Positions 35,271 through 44,786 of a stretch of DNA of 64,000 nucleotides are shown one piece after another. The DNA is taken from positions 939,702 to 1,003,701 of the forward strand of contig NZ_CP059081.1 in the NCBI RefSeq assembly GCF_015602705.1. Direction: 5' to 3'. The notes under the pieces were generated by a model. It searched no databases. It was not told the DNA's origin and saw only the letters and a program-made list of their open reading frames with translations. Each line of letters opens with the position of its first letter. The stretch's first letter is position 1. Made by a program: the position numbers and the translations under genes. The stretch comes from Acinetobacter lwoffii (GTDB lineage: Bacteria; Pseudomonadota; Gammaproteobacteria; Pseudomonadales; Moraxellaceae).

Positions 35271-38200
35271 ATGTTTATCGTTGCCGGTGCACCCGCACAT
35301 TCTTCTTTTAAGAAAACTCAACTATTATCGCGTTTGACGTCAATTAGTTCTGTTCAATCAATTGAAAGTCAATGGGTCTACCTCTTTGACCAAGCGCTCA
35401 GCGAGCAACAACAGCAATCAGCTTTACAGCTTCTCAACGATGGTCAATCTTTTGAATTGCACCAGGCTGCAAGTGATGAAATCCAGATTTTAGTCACACC
35501 GCGCGTCGGAACCATCTCTCCTTGGTCCTCTAAAGCGACAGACATTTTCAAAAACTGTAATACGCCGGTTCATCGACTTGAACGCGGCGTTTTATTTACT
35601 TTGAAGGGCGTAAAAGAGCTTTCTAAAGAAGCATTGCAAGTACTTCACGACCGTATGACCGAAAGCGTATTCAATGCGATTGAAGATGCTGCGGTATTAT
35701 TTGTGGAAACTGCGCCAAAACCACTGAACTCGATTGATATTCTGGGTGAAGGTAAAGAAGCACTTGTAAAAGCCAACAACGAGTTTGGTTTTGCATTATC
35801 AATGGATGAAATTGATTACCTGACTGAAGCTTTCATCACGCTGGGTCGTAATCCGAATGACATCGAACTGATGATGTTTGCGCAAGCCAACTCTGAGCAT
35901 TGCCGTCATAAAATTTTCGGTTCGGAATGGACGATTGATGGTGAAGTTCAGCCATTATCATTGTTCCAGATGATCAAGAACACCTATAAAGAATCACCAA
36001 CAGATGTATTGTCGGCTTATAAGGATAACGCTTCGGTGATTGTTGGTTCAGATACCCAGCGTTTTTATCCAACTCAAGAAGACAACGGCCATCAGGTTTA
36101 TAAATACAAGAGCCAAGCTGCTCACATCCTGATGAAAGTGGAAACCCACAACCATCCAACTGCGATTGCGCCATTTGCCGGTGCAGCGACAGGTTCAGGC
36201 GGTGAAATCCGTGATGAAGGCGCGACCGGTCGTGGTGGTAAACCGAAAGCAGGTTTAACCGGCTTTACGGTATCTAACCTGAATATTCCAGGCTTTGAAC
36301 AGCCTTGGGAAGAAAACTACGGCAAACCATCACGTATGGCATCGCCGTTACAAATCATGATTGAAGGCCCATTGGGTGGTGCTGCATTCAATAACGAATT
36401 TGGTCGTCCAGCTTTAAACGGTTACTTCCGTACTTTTGAACAAAACGTCAATGGCGATGTTAAAGGTTTCCATAAGCCAATCATGATCGCGGGTGGTTAC
36501 GGAAATATCCGTCCAGATCACGTTGAAAAAGATCCGATTTTACCGGGTGATTTGTTAATCGTACTCGGTGGTCCAGCCATGCTGATCGGTCTTGGCGGTG
36601 GTGCTGCATCTTCTGTAGATAGCGGTAAATTGGGCGAAAACCTAGATTTTGCTTCGGTACAACGTGAAAACCCGGAAATGGAACGCCGTTGTCAAGAAGT
36701 GATCGATACTTGCTGGCGCATGGAAGACCATAACCCAATTGTGTCGGTGCATGATGTAGGCGCGGGTGGTGTATCAAATGCTATGCCTGAACTGGTGAAT
36801 GATCATGAGTTAGGTGCAGTGCTAGATCTTCGTAAGATTCCATCTTTAGAACCTGGCATGTCGCCGATGGAGATCTGGTCAAACGAAGCGCAAGAGCGTT
36901 ATGTATTGGCGATTCGTCCATCTTCTTTAGAATTATTTGAGTCAATCTGTGCGCGTGAACGTTGTCCGTTTGCAGTACTGGGTGAGGCGACTGAAGCACG
37001 TCATTTAACCGTTGAAGATCCATTGTTCGGCAACAAGCCAGTGGATATGCCAATGCAAGTGATGCTTGGTGGTACACCACGTATGAGCCGTACCTACGAA
37101 ACGATTGAACGCAAAGGCGATGACTTTGATGCAGCTAAAGTCACTGATTTAAAAGATGCGATTTATCGCGTTCTTAAAAATCCGACTGTTGCTTCTAAAT
37201 CATTCCTGATCAGTATTGGTGACCGTTCGATTACCGGTATGGTCGCGCGTGACCAGATGGTAGGTCGCTGGCAGGTTCCTGTCGCGGATGCTGCTGTGAC
37301 TACAACAAGCCTTGTTGGTTACACTGGTGAAGCAATGGCAATGGGTGAACGTCCTCCAGTAGCCTTGTTGAATCCTGCTGCTTCTGCACGTTTATCTGTG
37401 GCTGAATCGATCTCGAACATCATGTCTGCGAAGATTGAAAAAATCAGCGACATCAAATTGTCTGCAAACTGGATGGCGGCTGCCGGTCAACCGGGCGAAG
37501 ACCAGGCATTATTCGAAGGCGTAAAAGCCATCGGTATGGAAATGTGTCCTGCTTTAGGCATTGCCATTCCTGTCGGTAAAGACTCATTGTCTATGCGTAC
37601 CACCTGGAATGATGAAGGTGAAGACAAGTCTGTGACTTCTCCAATGTCGGGCGTGATCACTGCATTTGCGCCAGTGACTGATGTGCGTCAAACATTGACT
37701 CCTGAACTGAAAGATATTGAATCTATATTGGTTCGTATTGATCTGTCTAAAGGTCAGTTCCGTCTAGGTGGTTCGATTCTGGCGCAGGTGTATAAAGCAA
37801 TCGGTTCAGTGACGCCTGATGTCGACAGTTTCGATGACTTCAAAGCATTTTTCGCATTGGTTCAAGACTGGAACAACCGTGGCTTAATCAAAGCGTATCA
37901 TGACATCGGTGATGGTGGTTTATTGGCGACTGTTGCAGAAATGATGTTCGCATCACGTCTAGGTGTGGCTTTAGAAGATCAATCAACTGCAAGCTTATTC
38001 GCTGAAGAAATTGGTGCAGTGCTGCAAATCTCGAAAGCAGATTGGGAAGCACTACAAGCTGAAGTTGCAGCATCTACGCTTAAAGATGCAATTGCAGTGG
38101 TGGGTACTGTAAATAATTCTGATCAGTTATCTGTAAATGGTTTGGTACTTGAACGTGCTGATCTGCAAGTGGCATGGACTGAAGTTTCTCATCAAATCCA

Positions 38201-39104
38201 GCGCCTACGTGACAACGTACAAACTGCAGATCAGGAATTTGCCTTAATTACCGATAAAGCACACAAAGGTATTATCGCCCAACCAACATTCGACTTGAAT
38301 GAAGTGATTGAAGCACCTTTCATTAACTTGCGTCGTCCAAATATGGCAATTCTGCGTGAGCAGGGTGTGAATGGTCATATCGAAATGGCGGCAGCTTTCG
38401 ATAAAGTGGGCTTCAATACCGTTGACGTCCACATGAGTGACTTGCTGGCAGGTCGTATCAGCCTAGATGATTTTGAAGGCCTGGTGACGTGTGGTGGTTT
38501 CTCGTATGGTGACGTGATGGGCGCTGGCGGCGGCTGGGCGAAATCCGTATTGTTCAATGCTAAATTACGTGACCAGTTTGAGAAATTCTTTAACCGTCAA
38601 GAAACCTTCTCGCTGGGTATCTGTAACGGCTGTCAAATGTTGTCTCAATTGGCCCCATTAATTCCGGGTGCGGATGCTTGGCCACGTTTCCATCGCAATA
38701 CGTCTGAAGTATTTGAAGCGCGCGCAGTGAACGTTCGTGTAGAAAAATCGAATTCAGTATTGTTACAAGACATGCAAGGTTCGATTCTGCCAATCGCTGT
38801 GGCGCATGGTGAAGGTCGTGCAGTTGCAACGGCGGAAAACTTTGCTGCATTGAATGCATCGAATCAGGTTGTTCTACGTTATGTAGATAGCCATGGCAAT
38901 GCAACTGAACAATATCCATTGAACCCGAACGGTTCACCAGAAGGTATTACCGGTGTAACGTCTCAGGATGGCCGTGCAACGATTATGATGCCACACCCTG
39001 AACGTAACTTCCGCGCGATCCAGCATTCATGGAAACCAGAAGACTGGGATCAAGACGGTGCTTGGTTACGTATGTTCCGTAATGCACGTAAATTTATTGG
39101 TTAA
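35271..39104 (+). CDS. purL: Phosphoribosylformylglycinamidine synthase (PurL, large fused form)
   Basis: A 1277-residue enzyme that converts FGAR and glutamine to FGAM, the fourth purine step. The order is an N-terminal PurS-like region, a linker domain with [10 protein letters not shown] (about residue 215), two ATP-binding synthetase halves ([19 protein letters not shown]; later [18 protein letters not shown] and [15 protein letters not shown]), and a class I glutaminase ([12 protein letters not shown] with the catalytic Cys; [10 protein letters not shown] with His/Glu). The frame opens to a GTG at 35229, but ATG 35271 ([12 protein letters not shown]) gives the usual N-terminus. Monocistronic, with a terminator after it. 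Confidence 0.97.
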   Translation: MFIVAGAPAHSSFKKTQLLSRLTSISSVQSIESQWVYLFDQALSEQQQQSALQLLNDGQSFELHQAASDEIQILVTPRVGTISPWSSKATDIFKNCNTPVHRLERGVLFTLKGVKELSKEALQVLHDRMTESVFNAIEDAAVLFVETAPKPLNSIDILGEGKEALVKANNEFGFALSMDEIDYLTEAFITLGRNPNDIELMMFAQANSEHCRHKIFGSEWTIDGEVQPLSLFQMIKNTYKESPTDVLSAYKDNASVIVGSDTQRFYPTQEDNGHQVYKYKSQAAHILMKVETHNHPTAIAPFAGAATGSGGEIRDEGATGRGGKPKAGLTGFTVSNLNIPGFEQPWEENYGKPSRMASPLQIMIEGPLGGAAFNNEFGRPALNGYFRTFEQNVNGDVKGFHKPIMIAGGYGNIRPDHVEKDPILPGDLLIVLGGPAMLIGLGGGAASSVDSGKLGENLDFASVQRENPEMERRCQEVIDTCWRMEDHNPIVSVHDVGAGGVSNAMPELVNDHELGAVLDLRKIPSLEPGMSPMEIWSNEAQERYVLAIRPSSLELFESICARERCPFAVLGEATEARHLTVEDPLFGNKPVDMPMQVMLGGTPRMSRTYETIERKGDDFDAAKVTDLKDAIYRVLKNPTVASKSFLISIGDRSITGMVARDQMVGRWQVPVADAAVTTTSLVGYTGEAMAMGERPPVALLNPAASARLSVAESISNIMSAKIEKISDIKLSANWMAAAGQPGEDQALFEGVKAIGMEMCPALGIAIPVGKDSLSMRTTWNDEGEDKSVTSPMSGVITAFAPVTDVRQTLTPELKDIESILVRIDLSKGQFRLGGSILAQVYKAIGSVTPDVDSFDDFKAFFALVQDWNNRGLIKAYHDIGDGGLLATVAEMMFASRLGVALEDQSTASLFAEEIGAVLQISKADWEALQAEVAASTLKDAIAVVGTVNNSDQLSVNGLVLERADLQVAWTEVSHQIQRLRDNVQTADQEFALITDKAHKGIIAQPTFDLNEVIEAPFINLRRPNMAILREQGVNGHIEMAAAFDKVGFNTVDVHMSDLLAGRISLDDFEGLVTCGGFSYGDVMGAGGGWAKSVLFNAKLRDQFEKFFNRQETFSLGICNGCQMLSQLAPLIPGADAWPRFHRNTSEVFEARAVNVRVEKSNSVLLQDMQGSILPIAVAHGEGRAVATAENFAALNASNQVVLRYVDSHGNATEQYPLNPNGSPEGITGVTSQDGRATIMMPHPERNFRAIQHSWKPEDWDQDGAWLRMFRNARKFIG

Positions 39105-39117
39105 TTCACTTTAGCTT

Positions 39118-39151
39118 GAAAAAGGGTTGCGCAAGCAGCCCTTTTTTATTG
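39118..39151 (+). terminator. Rho-independent terminator after purL
   Basis: The stem AAAAAGGGTTGC / GCAGCCCTTTTTT (one G-T pair) with a GCAA loop, followed by a T-run. Confidence 0.88.
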
Positions 39152-39218
39152 CAAAAATTACCGGAATAGCGGCAAAACTGGAAAATCTTTCAGCTTTTGT
39201 TTAAACTAGCTTCATCAA

Positions 39219-39248
39219 TTGCCACCTTTAGGTGGCTTTTTGTTTTTT
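39219..39248. terminator. Second terminator downstream of purL
   Basis: The stem GCCACC / GGTGGC with a TTTA loop is followed by TTTTTGTTTTTT. The same stem recurs at 39551. Confidence 0.8.
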
Positions 39249-39408
39249 AATTTTTTTAATTTTCTTTCTCCCTACGGACTTGGTTTAGATTTTGCTTTCA
39301 TATTGTATATAAAGTGCTATGGTATGTTTTATGCACAACTTTATTGCACTATAAAAGAAAGATGGAATAGATCGGTTCAGTATCAATTCTCAAAGATGAG
39401 GTGATGAC

Positions 39409-39534
39409 ATGGCTAAGACGCTCAGAATAATGGATAGAACAGAATTACGTCAGAAAGGTTGGTGGTTATTTGGTTTTGTTGTTGGCCTACAGGTACTGTT
39501 CTTGGTAGGTAGTTATTTGCTACAGGGTTCTTGA
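39409..39534 (+). CDS. Small single-pass membrane protein (41 residues)
   Basis: A 41-residue protein, MAKTLRIMDRTELRQKGWWL followed by a hydrophobic helix (about 19-38) and a short LLQGS tail. The N-terminal third is positively charged, so an inside N-terminus is expected. GAGGTGA lies at ideal spacing before the ATG, and a terminator begins 12 bases after the stop, so it looks like a real independent gene. I do not recognise a family; function unknown. Flanked on both sides by hairpins with the same stem. Confidence 0.72.
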   Translation: MAKTLRIMDRTELRQKGWWLFGFVVGLQVLFLVGSYLLQGS

Positions 39535-39544
39535 TCAACAGATT

Positions 39545-39576
39545 TAAAAAAGCCACCGAGAGGTGGCTTTTTCATT
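39545..39576 (+). terminator. Rho-independent terminator after the 41-residue gene
   Basis: The stem AAAAAGCCACC / GGTGGCTTTTT with a GAGA loop, followed by T-rich sequence. Confidence 0.9.
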
Positions 39577-39600
39577 TTTAAAATTATATATTTGTTGAAA

Positions 39601-40365
39601 ATGGGTGAAAAATATAAGATGGATAATCAGGAAAAATTAATAAAAATAGAAACTATTCAGAATTTACTTATAGCTCATGCTACAGGTAGTAATGAAAATA
39701 CTAGCGAATATGAAACTTTAAGATTCTATTTATTAAAAGAAGCTGATATTAAAAATTTATTACCAAAATACATTCTAACGTGTAGGAATCTACAGCAATT
39801 TTGGCAATTTATTAAATTTGAATATGCAACATATGCTGAAAGACGGGATTTCATTTGGAAGTCCTTTCAACCCATATTAGAAAAACTAGAATTTAGTAGT
39901 GAAGTCCCTTCTGATCAAATTATAAAGAATGTCGTTCAAAATATAGATTCAGATTATATCCATACAATCTGGAACAAAGCCTTAGAAAGAAGAACGACTG
40001 ATCCAGATGGTGCAATTACTCTGTCTAGAACTCTTTTAGAGTCAACATGCAAACATATCCTAGATGAGCTAAGTGTAGAATACGGTAATGCTCCAGATAT
40101 AAACCAGTTGTATAGATTAGTCAGTAGTAATTTAAACTTGTCTCCATCACAGCATACAGAGCAGGTATTTAAGCAAATCTTAGGTGGCTGTAGTGCGATA
40201 GTTGAAGGTTTAGGCTCATTAAGAAATAAAATCAGTGATGCTCATGGTCAAGGCAAAAATAATGTGAAGCCTTCTCCTAGACATGCTGAGTTTGCAGTAA
40301 ATTTAGCGGGAACAATGGCAGTTTTTTTATTTTCTACTTGGGAAATGAAAAAAGAAAAGATATAA
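39601..40365 (+). CDS. Abortive infection family protein (Abi_C-type C-terminal domain)
   Basis: A protein of about 254 residues, probably a phage-defence gene. The C-terminal part matches what I know of the Abi_C domain: RRTTDPDGAITLSRTLLEST and CKHILDEL (about residues 135-165), then LGSLRNKISDAHGQG (about 205-220) and ending with AVNLAGTMAVFLFSTW. The N-terminal half (about 1-125) is unassigned and A+T rich. The start is unclear (ATG 39601 or 39619; weak GGTGA before the latter). It stands alone between two terminators with no toxin, nuclease or modification partner nearby. Acquisition by transfer is inferred from composition. Confidence 0.75.
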   Translation: MGEKYKMDNQEKLIKIETIQNLLIAHATGSNENTSEYETLRFYLLKEADIKNLLPKYILTCRNLQQFWQFIKFEYATYAERRDFIWKSFQPILEKLEFSSEVPSDQIIKNVVQNIDSDYIHTIWNKALERRTTDPDGAITLSRTLLESTCKHILDELSVEYGNAPDINQLYRLVSSNLNLSPSQHTEQVFKQILGGCSAIVEGLGSLRNKISDAHGQGKNNVKPSPRHAEFAVNLAGTMAVFLFSTWEMKKEKI

Positions 40366-40395
40366 AAAGACTACCCTAGGATAGCCTTTTTTATA
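40364..40395. terminator. Imperfect terminator after the Abi_C-type gene
   Basis: AAAAG-CTA-CC pairs with GG-TAG-CTTTT with two mismatches and is followed by TTTTTT. It lies between convergent genes. Confidence 0.6.
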
Positions 40396-40400
40396 TTTAC

Positions 40401-40970
40401 TTAAACACGGCTATACATGGTACAGAGCTCTTTTTCTTCACGCTCAATACGTTGCACCAATGCAGAACCAATCGCTTCATATTCTTCTTTAAATTCAGCA
40501 GCAGATGCACGGTTTACCCCAAAATCCATCCAGTGATCTATAAACTTAATCACAGTCCGCTCAATGACACGCATTTCCTTTCTAAACTGACGTAAAGATA
40601 AAAATGCCTGGCTTTGTTCTTTTAAGCCTTGTTCCAAGTAACCATAAAACTTGATATTTTCAGCATCTAAATGCGCTTTAAAATCTTGTTTAAATTGAGC
40701 TAATTGATCAGGCAGTAAATGATATTCCTGTAGATTTAAAGAATTGCCAATGTTGCCGTACAGATTCAGAAGTTGTTGGTGATCTAGTTCCAAATGTTTA
40801 ATCAGATTCGGATAAAAAGGAATACCTACTTCATCATGTTTAGAGGTGGTATCAATCGAGTGACGATTACCCAAATCTAGCGCCGTTTCATTTTGTGGAT
40901 TGTCCGCTTTGGATGGGTTAAATCCATTGAAAAGTGATGAAAATAACTGTTTTAACCAATTAAATAACAT
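40401..40970 (-). CDS. Hemerythrin-like protein
   Basis: A 189-residue protein with a four-helix-bundle pattern of metal ligands: HLELDHQQLL (about 69-78), HLDAENIKFYGYLE (about 105-118), FIDHWMDF (about 153-160) and a final RIEREEKEL (about 178-186). These fit a hemerythrin/HHE domain binding a di-iron centre, which may sense or store oxygen or nitric oxide. A polar N-terminal extension of about 55 residues precedes the bundle. Not every canonical histidine is evident, so iron binding is likely but not certain. Monocistronic. Confidence 0.7.
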   Translation of the reverse strand: MLFNWLKQLFSSLFNGFNPSKADNPQNETALDLGNRHSIDTTSKHDEVGIPFYPNLIKHLELDHQQLLNLYGNIGNSLNLQEYHLLPDQLAQFKQDFKAHLDAENIKFYGYLEQGLKEQSQAFLSLRQFRKEMRVIERTVIKFIDHWMDFGVNRASAAEFKEEYEAIGSALVQRIEREEKELCTMYSRV

Positions 40971-41524
40971 TGGGGGAAATCCTGAATTTAGATTTTATTT
41001 TCAAATCAAGATCATCCATTCTTTTGATTTGAAAACATAAAATTTTTGCGTTTAAGTGTTTCAGGCCGGAATGTCATTGGCATTGCATTCGCGGTATCAA
41101 TGAGAGGATCAAAAGTTGAAGTTAAGTTTTCGACCATTCCTAAAGCCGTCGAATATCTGGGAGAGATTTGCCATGACATGTGCTTACTTCACAACGAACA
41201 TTATCTTGCTGGCTGAGTGCGGGAGAAGTTTGAACCACAGATCAGCAAAATGAATGTGTCCTAGCTATACAAGGCAGAACAGTATGACTGAACCTGAATG
41301 AGGTAAATTACACTGTATTAATGTGAAATTTATCAAAAAATCAATTGTATATGTGCATTGGTATTGGAAGGAATCGTTGCGATTAAATAAGTTTTAATCA
41401 ATCAGGGAGTTTAGGAAAGAAATTTTAGAACAAAGTGGCTTCAAGAAAAGCTGAGAGTCAGTATATGTCATTATTTTAAAAGCATAAAAAACCACCCGAA
41501 GGTGGTCTTTTCAAAACTTATTCA
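40971..41524. other. Intergenic region without a recognisable gene
   Basis: About 550 bases upstream of the hemerythrin-like gene and downstream of the monooxygenase gene. Apart from the terminator near 41500 I see no coding sequence, RNA gene or repeat. Short open stretches around 41090-41250 look like chance or decayed coding DNA. Confidence 0.5.
41484..41514 (-). terminator. Rho-independent terminator after the FAD monooxygenase gene
   Basis: The stem ACCACC / GGTGGT with a CGAA loop, flanked on the minus-strand 3' side by a T-run (TTTTTTATGC). Confidence 0.82.
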
Positions 41525-43267
41525 TTAAATAACTAGCTGAACCTGTTTGAGTACTGCTTTTAGCGTATTTTCATAATCAAAAGCCTCATTGGTACTGTCC
41601 TGATAACGCCAAGCCACATAACCATCCGGACGAACCAGCACTGCGCCAGATTCATGGATTTCAGATTTGCTGTTCCAAGTGCCATACACATCACGGTAGT
41701 CACGAGAACCGATCTGAATCACATTCAGATAAGGTAAGTTCAGTACTTCAACAGCCTGTTTCCAGCCTTTGCCAGATAAACCTGTGAGCAGGGTAAAACG
41801 ACCTTTACCGGTAATATCTAAAGTCGACTGCTTTTGACCTTTGGTATTGATCAGCCGGGTATGCGGAACTTTAGCACCCGGGCGAGTCGTTGCCTGTAAA
41901 TAAAGCTGTTGATCTCGCTCAAATCTTTCAGGCTCAGATTCGCTAATCACTGCATTGGAGCTATATCGCTGGTCCAGCTCTACACCTTGTGCATTAAATT
42001 CGAAGTTTTTAATTTCCAAAGCTTCAAACAGCTTTTTGCGGATTTCAGCACCTTGCTCATCTTCCGAAAAAATACGTTCCAGCATTTGTTTTTGTGTAGT
42101 CACACCATTGTCAAAACCAAAGACTTCTTTCAGGTATTTATAATCAAAACGTGATTGATTCGCTCGCGCCACAATTTGCTTGCCGACCGGTGCACGCTCA
42201 GTCGTATAGGAATCCAGCAGGGAAGGTGCAGCCCAGCCTTTTACCGCGTATGCTAGTTTCCAGCCTAGGTTAAAGGCATCCTGCATGCAGGTATTTGAAC
42301 CTAGGCCACTCGATGGTGGATGACGGTGTACCGCATCACCACCGCAGAATACGCGACCTTTAGAATATTCAGTTGCCCAGGTCTGGTTCACATACCAGTA
42401 CGACAATTTCTGGATTTCGACTTCTTCAACTTTCGCACCGACAAAGGCATTCAGGCGAGCACGTACCTGTTCTTCAGTCACTTGTGGTTCGCCTTTGGAA
42501 ATGTCAAAGCCCCAACCCATAATCCATTCATGCCATGGCGTAATGGCACGTAACAATCCCATGCCGAGGTCGCCAAAGCTAGCTTCAGGATTCACGATCC
42601 ATTGCAGAATCGCAGGACGATGTTGAACGTATTGAGAAAGATCAGCTTTAAAGGTCACATAGACGGTACCGGCACGTGCCATCACGCCTTCCAGTGGCAA
42701 GCCGAGCTGTTCCAATACACGAGATTTAGCACCATCCATACCCACCAGATATTTTGCTCTTAAGCTAAATTCAGTATTGGTAATGCGGTTCAGGAAAGTA
42801 GCAGTCACGCCATCTTCGTCCTGCACATGTGACAGGTATTCAGTATTGAAGTTATAAATTGCACCACGTTCACCGGCATTTTTCACCAGTAAAGCTTCCA
42901 TTTTGGGTTGGATCAAATCAACTAAAGGACATGGGCTGCCTTTGATATAATCGCCATGACGCTCATCACCTGTACCCCATGCACTTAAACGGGCGATTTC
43001 TTCGCCGACCAGACTGGTGGTAATCAGGCTTTCACCCATTTGATCCCATGGTGTTGCAATCTCTTTAACCTGTTCTTCAACACCCAAATCACGTAATACT
43101 TCCATAGCACGCTGGTTGGTAATATGCGCACGTGGACTGTTCGCCAGCCAGCTAAACTGGGTAAACAGTTGTACCTTGATGCCATAATTGGCTAAGGCCA
43201 GACCTAATGTTGAACCTGCAGGACCGGTACCAATGATCAGAACATCAGTGTCATAGTGTTGTGTCAT
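41525..43267 (-). CDS. FAD-dependent aromatic monooxygenase (phenol hydroxylase / TfdB-like)
   Basis: A 580-residue class A flavoprotein hydroxylase. The FAD-binding motif IIGTGPAGSTLGLALA is near the N-terminus, YLVGMDGAKSRV carries the DG motif, and RVFCGGDAVHRHPPSSGLG is the GD motif. The rest has a substrate domain and a C-terminal thioredoxin-like domain (ending about KAVLKQVQLVI). It probably uses NAD(P)H and O2 to hydroxylate a phenolic compound; the closest recalled type is 2,4-dichlorophenol 6-monooxygenase. ATG 43267 is preferred over the start at 43303 because GGAGTCTTGT precedes it. It is divergent from a LysR gene that probably controls it. Confidence 0.85.
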   Translation of the reverse strand: MTQHYDTDVLIIGTGPAGSTLGLALANYGIKVQLFTQFSWLANSPRAHITNQRAMEVLRDLGVEEQVKEIATPWDQMGESLITTSLVGEEIARLSAWGTGDERHGDYIKGSPCPLVDLIQPKMEALLVKNAGERGAIYNFNTEYLSHVQDEDGVTATFLNRITNTEFSLRAKYLVGMDGAKSRVLEQLGLPLEGVMARAGTVYVTFKADLSQYVQHRPAILQWIVNPEASFGDLGMGLLRAITPWHEWIMGWGFDISKGEPQVTEEQVRARLNAFVGAKVEEVEIQKLSYWYVNQTWATEYSKGRVFCGGDAVHRHPPSSGLGSNTCMQDAFNLGWKLAYAVKGWAAPSLLDSYTTERAPVGKQIVARANQSRFDYKYLKEVFGFDNGVTTQKQMLERIFSEDEQGAEIRKKLFEALEIKNFEFNAQGVELDQRYSSNAVISESEPERFERDQQLYLQATTRPGAKVPHTRLINTKGQKQSTLDITGKGRFTLLTGLSGKGWKQAVEVLNLPYLNVIQIGSRDYRDVYGTWNSKSEIHESGAVLVRPDGYVAWRYQDSTNEAFDYENTLKAVLKQVQLVI

Positions 43268-43437
43268 ACAAGACTCCATGTATATGCGTGAAGAACAAGC
43301 CATCTATATAGCTATACACTCTAGTAAATCAGGATCTGCTGATATAGCGATATTCATATAAACTATCGACCTATTCTTATTTGCAATACGTGGGTCATAA
43401 TCTTAAGATGCTGACCTGATCAGAAACCGGGCAGCCT
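43268..43437. promoter_or_regulatory. Divergent promoter region with likely LysR operator
   Basis: 170 bases between the monooxygenase and lysR genes. It contains the palindrome TATAGCTATA (43307-43316) and a looser GATATAGCGATATTC near 43337. LysR regulators commonly bind such A+T-rich dyads between divergent genes. The site assignment is inference. Confidence 0.4.
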
Positions 43438-44319
43438 ATGGAACTTCGACATTTACGCTATTTTATCAACGTGGCGCAGCAACAAAGTTTTACCAAGGCC
43501 GCCGAAAAGCTGTTTACTGCCCAACCGTCGTTAAGCCAGCAAATTAAGGATCTGGAACAGGAAGTAGGCATTGTCCTGTTTGATCGTTTATCGAGAAAAG
43601 TCAAACTCACCGATGAAGGACGGGCTTTTCAGGTCTATGCCGAAAAAGCACTGGAAAATGCCAAGCTGGCGGTGGCAGCAGCACGTCAGGTTGCACAGCA
43701 GAAAAATAACCAGATTCATATTGGCTTTCTAAACGTGGCAGAAATCAAAGTGATGCCGCAGATTCTGGCACAGCTTAAAAAAACCATGCCGGACTTGAAA
43801 ATCCATCTGCATAGCCTGACCTGTATGGAACAGATTCAGCGGCTAAAAAATGCTGAACTGGATTTATGTATTACCCGTTTTCATCTGGATCATCCCGATT
43901 TTGACAATATTCATTTATTAACCGAGCAAACTTATCTAGTTGCTGCTCAGCATTTACATCCTACAGATCGAATCCTGAAATTACAGGAACTGAAAAATCA
44001 CAATATGATTATGTGCGAGCAGAATGCTTCGCCCGTATTTTATGAAAAGCTGGATAAACTGCTTTATATTGATCAGTTCGAACATGAACAGCTGTTGTGG
44101 GTGACCAATGTCTTGCAACACATTAATCTGACCAATATGGGAATGGGCTTTAGTTTTGCGCCCGAATATTTACTGCGTTTTTTGAATGATCATGTGAAAA
44201 TCATCCAGACTGATCAGGCACTGCCAAAACTGGGTTTATATGCAACATTTAACAAGAATTCTCAAAATCCTGCATTGAAGATGATTGTCCAAGCCCTTCA
44301 CAATACGACAAGCATCTGA
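43438..44319 (+). CDS. LysR-family transcriptional regulator
   Basis: A 293-residue regulator. The N-terminal winged helix-turn-helix (MELRHLRYFINVAQQQSFTK, then AEKLFTAQPSLSQQIKDLE) resembles the BenM/CatM branch that senses aromatic intermediates. The C-terminal effector domain (about 90-290) starts IHIGFLNVAEIKVMP. Divergent from the FAD monooxygenase gene, which is its most likely target, and 17 bases upstream of the NIF3-like gene, which may be read through. Confidence 0.88.
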   Translation: MELRHLRYFINVAQQQSFTKAAEKLFTAQPSLSQQIKDLEQEVGIVLFDRLSRKVKLTDEGRAFQVYAEKALENAKLAVAAARQVAQQKNNQIHIGFLNVAEIKVMPQILAQLKKTMPDLKIHLHSLTCMEQIQRLKNAELDLCITRFHLDHPDFDNIHLLTEQTYLVAAQHLHPTDRILKLQELKNHNMIMCEQNASPVFYEKLDKLLYIDQFEHEQLLWVTNVLQHINLTNMGMGFSFAPEYLLRFLNDHVKIIQTDQALPKLGLYATFNKNSQNPALKMIVQALHNTTSI

Positions 44320-44336
44320 ATTTCAGGAAGGAATAT

Positions 44337-44654
44337 ATGTTAAAGCTGATTTACTACGTGCCAGATGAAAATCTGGAAGACACCAAGAATGCAGTATTTT
44401 CAGCAGGAGCGGGCGGTATTGGTGAGTATACGAATTGTGCCTGGCAGGTTTTAGGAACCGGACAGTTTAAGCCGCAGGAAGGTGCAGATCCTCATATTGG
44501 TGAAGTGGGTAAACTGGAACAGGTACAAGAATGGCGGGTAGAAATTCTGGTGCCGGATGAAAAGGCAGTCGAAGTGGCCAAGGCGCTGAAAGAAAGTCAT
44601 CCTTATGAAGAGCCAGCCTTTGAATTTATTCAGCTTCTGGATATCAAAGTCTAA
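44337..44654 (+). CDS. Small NIF3-like (YqfO-type) protein
   Basis: A 105-residue protein resembling the insert domain found in NIF3/YqfO proteins: KLIYYVPDENLEDTKNAVF, AGAGGIGEYTNCAWQV, GTGQFKPQEGADPHIG and SHPYEEPAFEF. It is a compact ferredoxin-like fold related to CutA/PII shapes. Stand-alone versions are widespread and their role is unknown. AGGAAGG precedes the ATG. A strong GC-rich hairpin follows the stop. Confidence 0.82.
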   Translation: MLKLIYYVPDENLEDTKNAVFSAGAGGIGEYTNCAWQVLGTGQFKPQEGADPHIGEVGKLEQVQEWRVEILVPDEKAVEVAKALKESHPYEEPAFEFIQLLDIKV

Positions 44655-44670
44655 AATTGATACTCTGCTG

Positions 44671-44694
44671 CGGCGCGTTTAACTTAGCGCGCCG
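44671..44694 (+). terminator. GC-rich hairpin after the NIF3-like gene
   Basis: A perfect stem CGGCGCG / CGCGCCG with a 10-base loop. The T-run after it is weak (TTAATCT), so it may end transcription inefficiently or protect the mRNA end. Confidence 0.55.
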
Positions 44695-44786
44695 TTAATC
44701 TAGATTCAGAAACCAGCCGACCTGCTTTTGTTATTATCATTTCTTCCAGAATAATCCAAAGAAAAAATATAATAAGGAAAATAACA

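Noticed and set aside
39219..39404. 61-codon frame starting inside a terminator hairpin
   Set aside because: It begins in the hairpin stem and reads hydrophobic low-complexity sequence. The real gene nearby is the 41-residue one at 39409.
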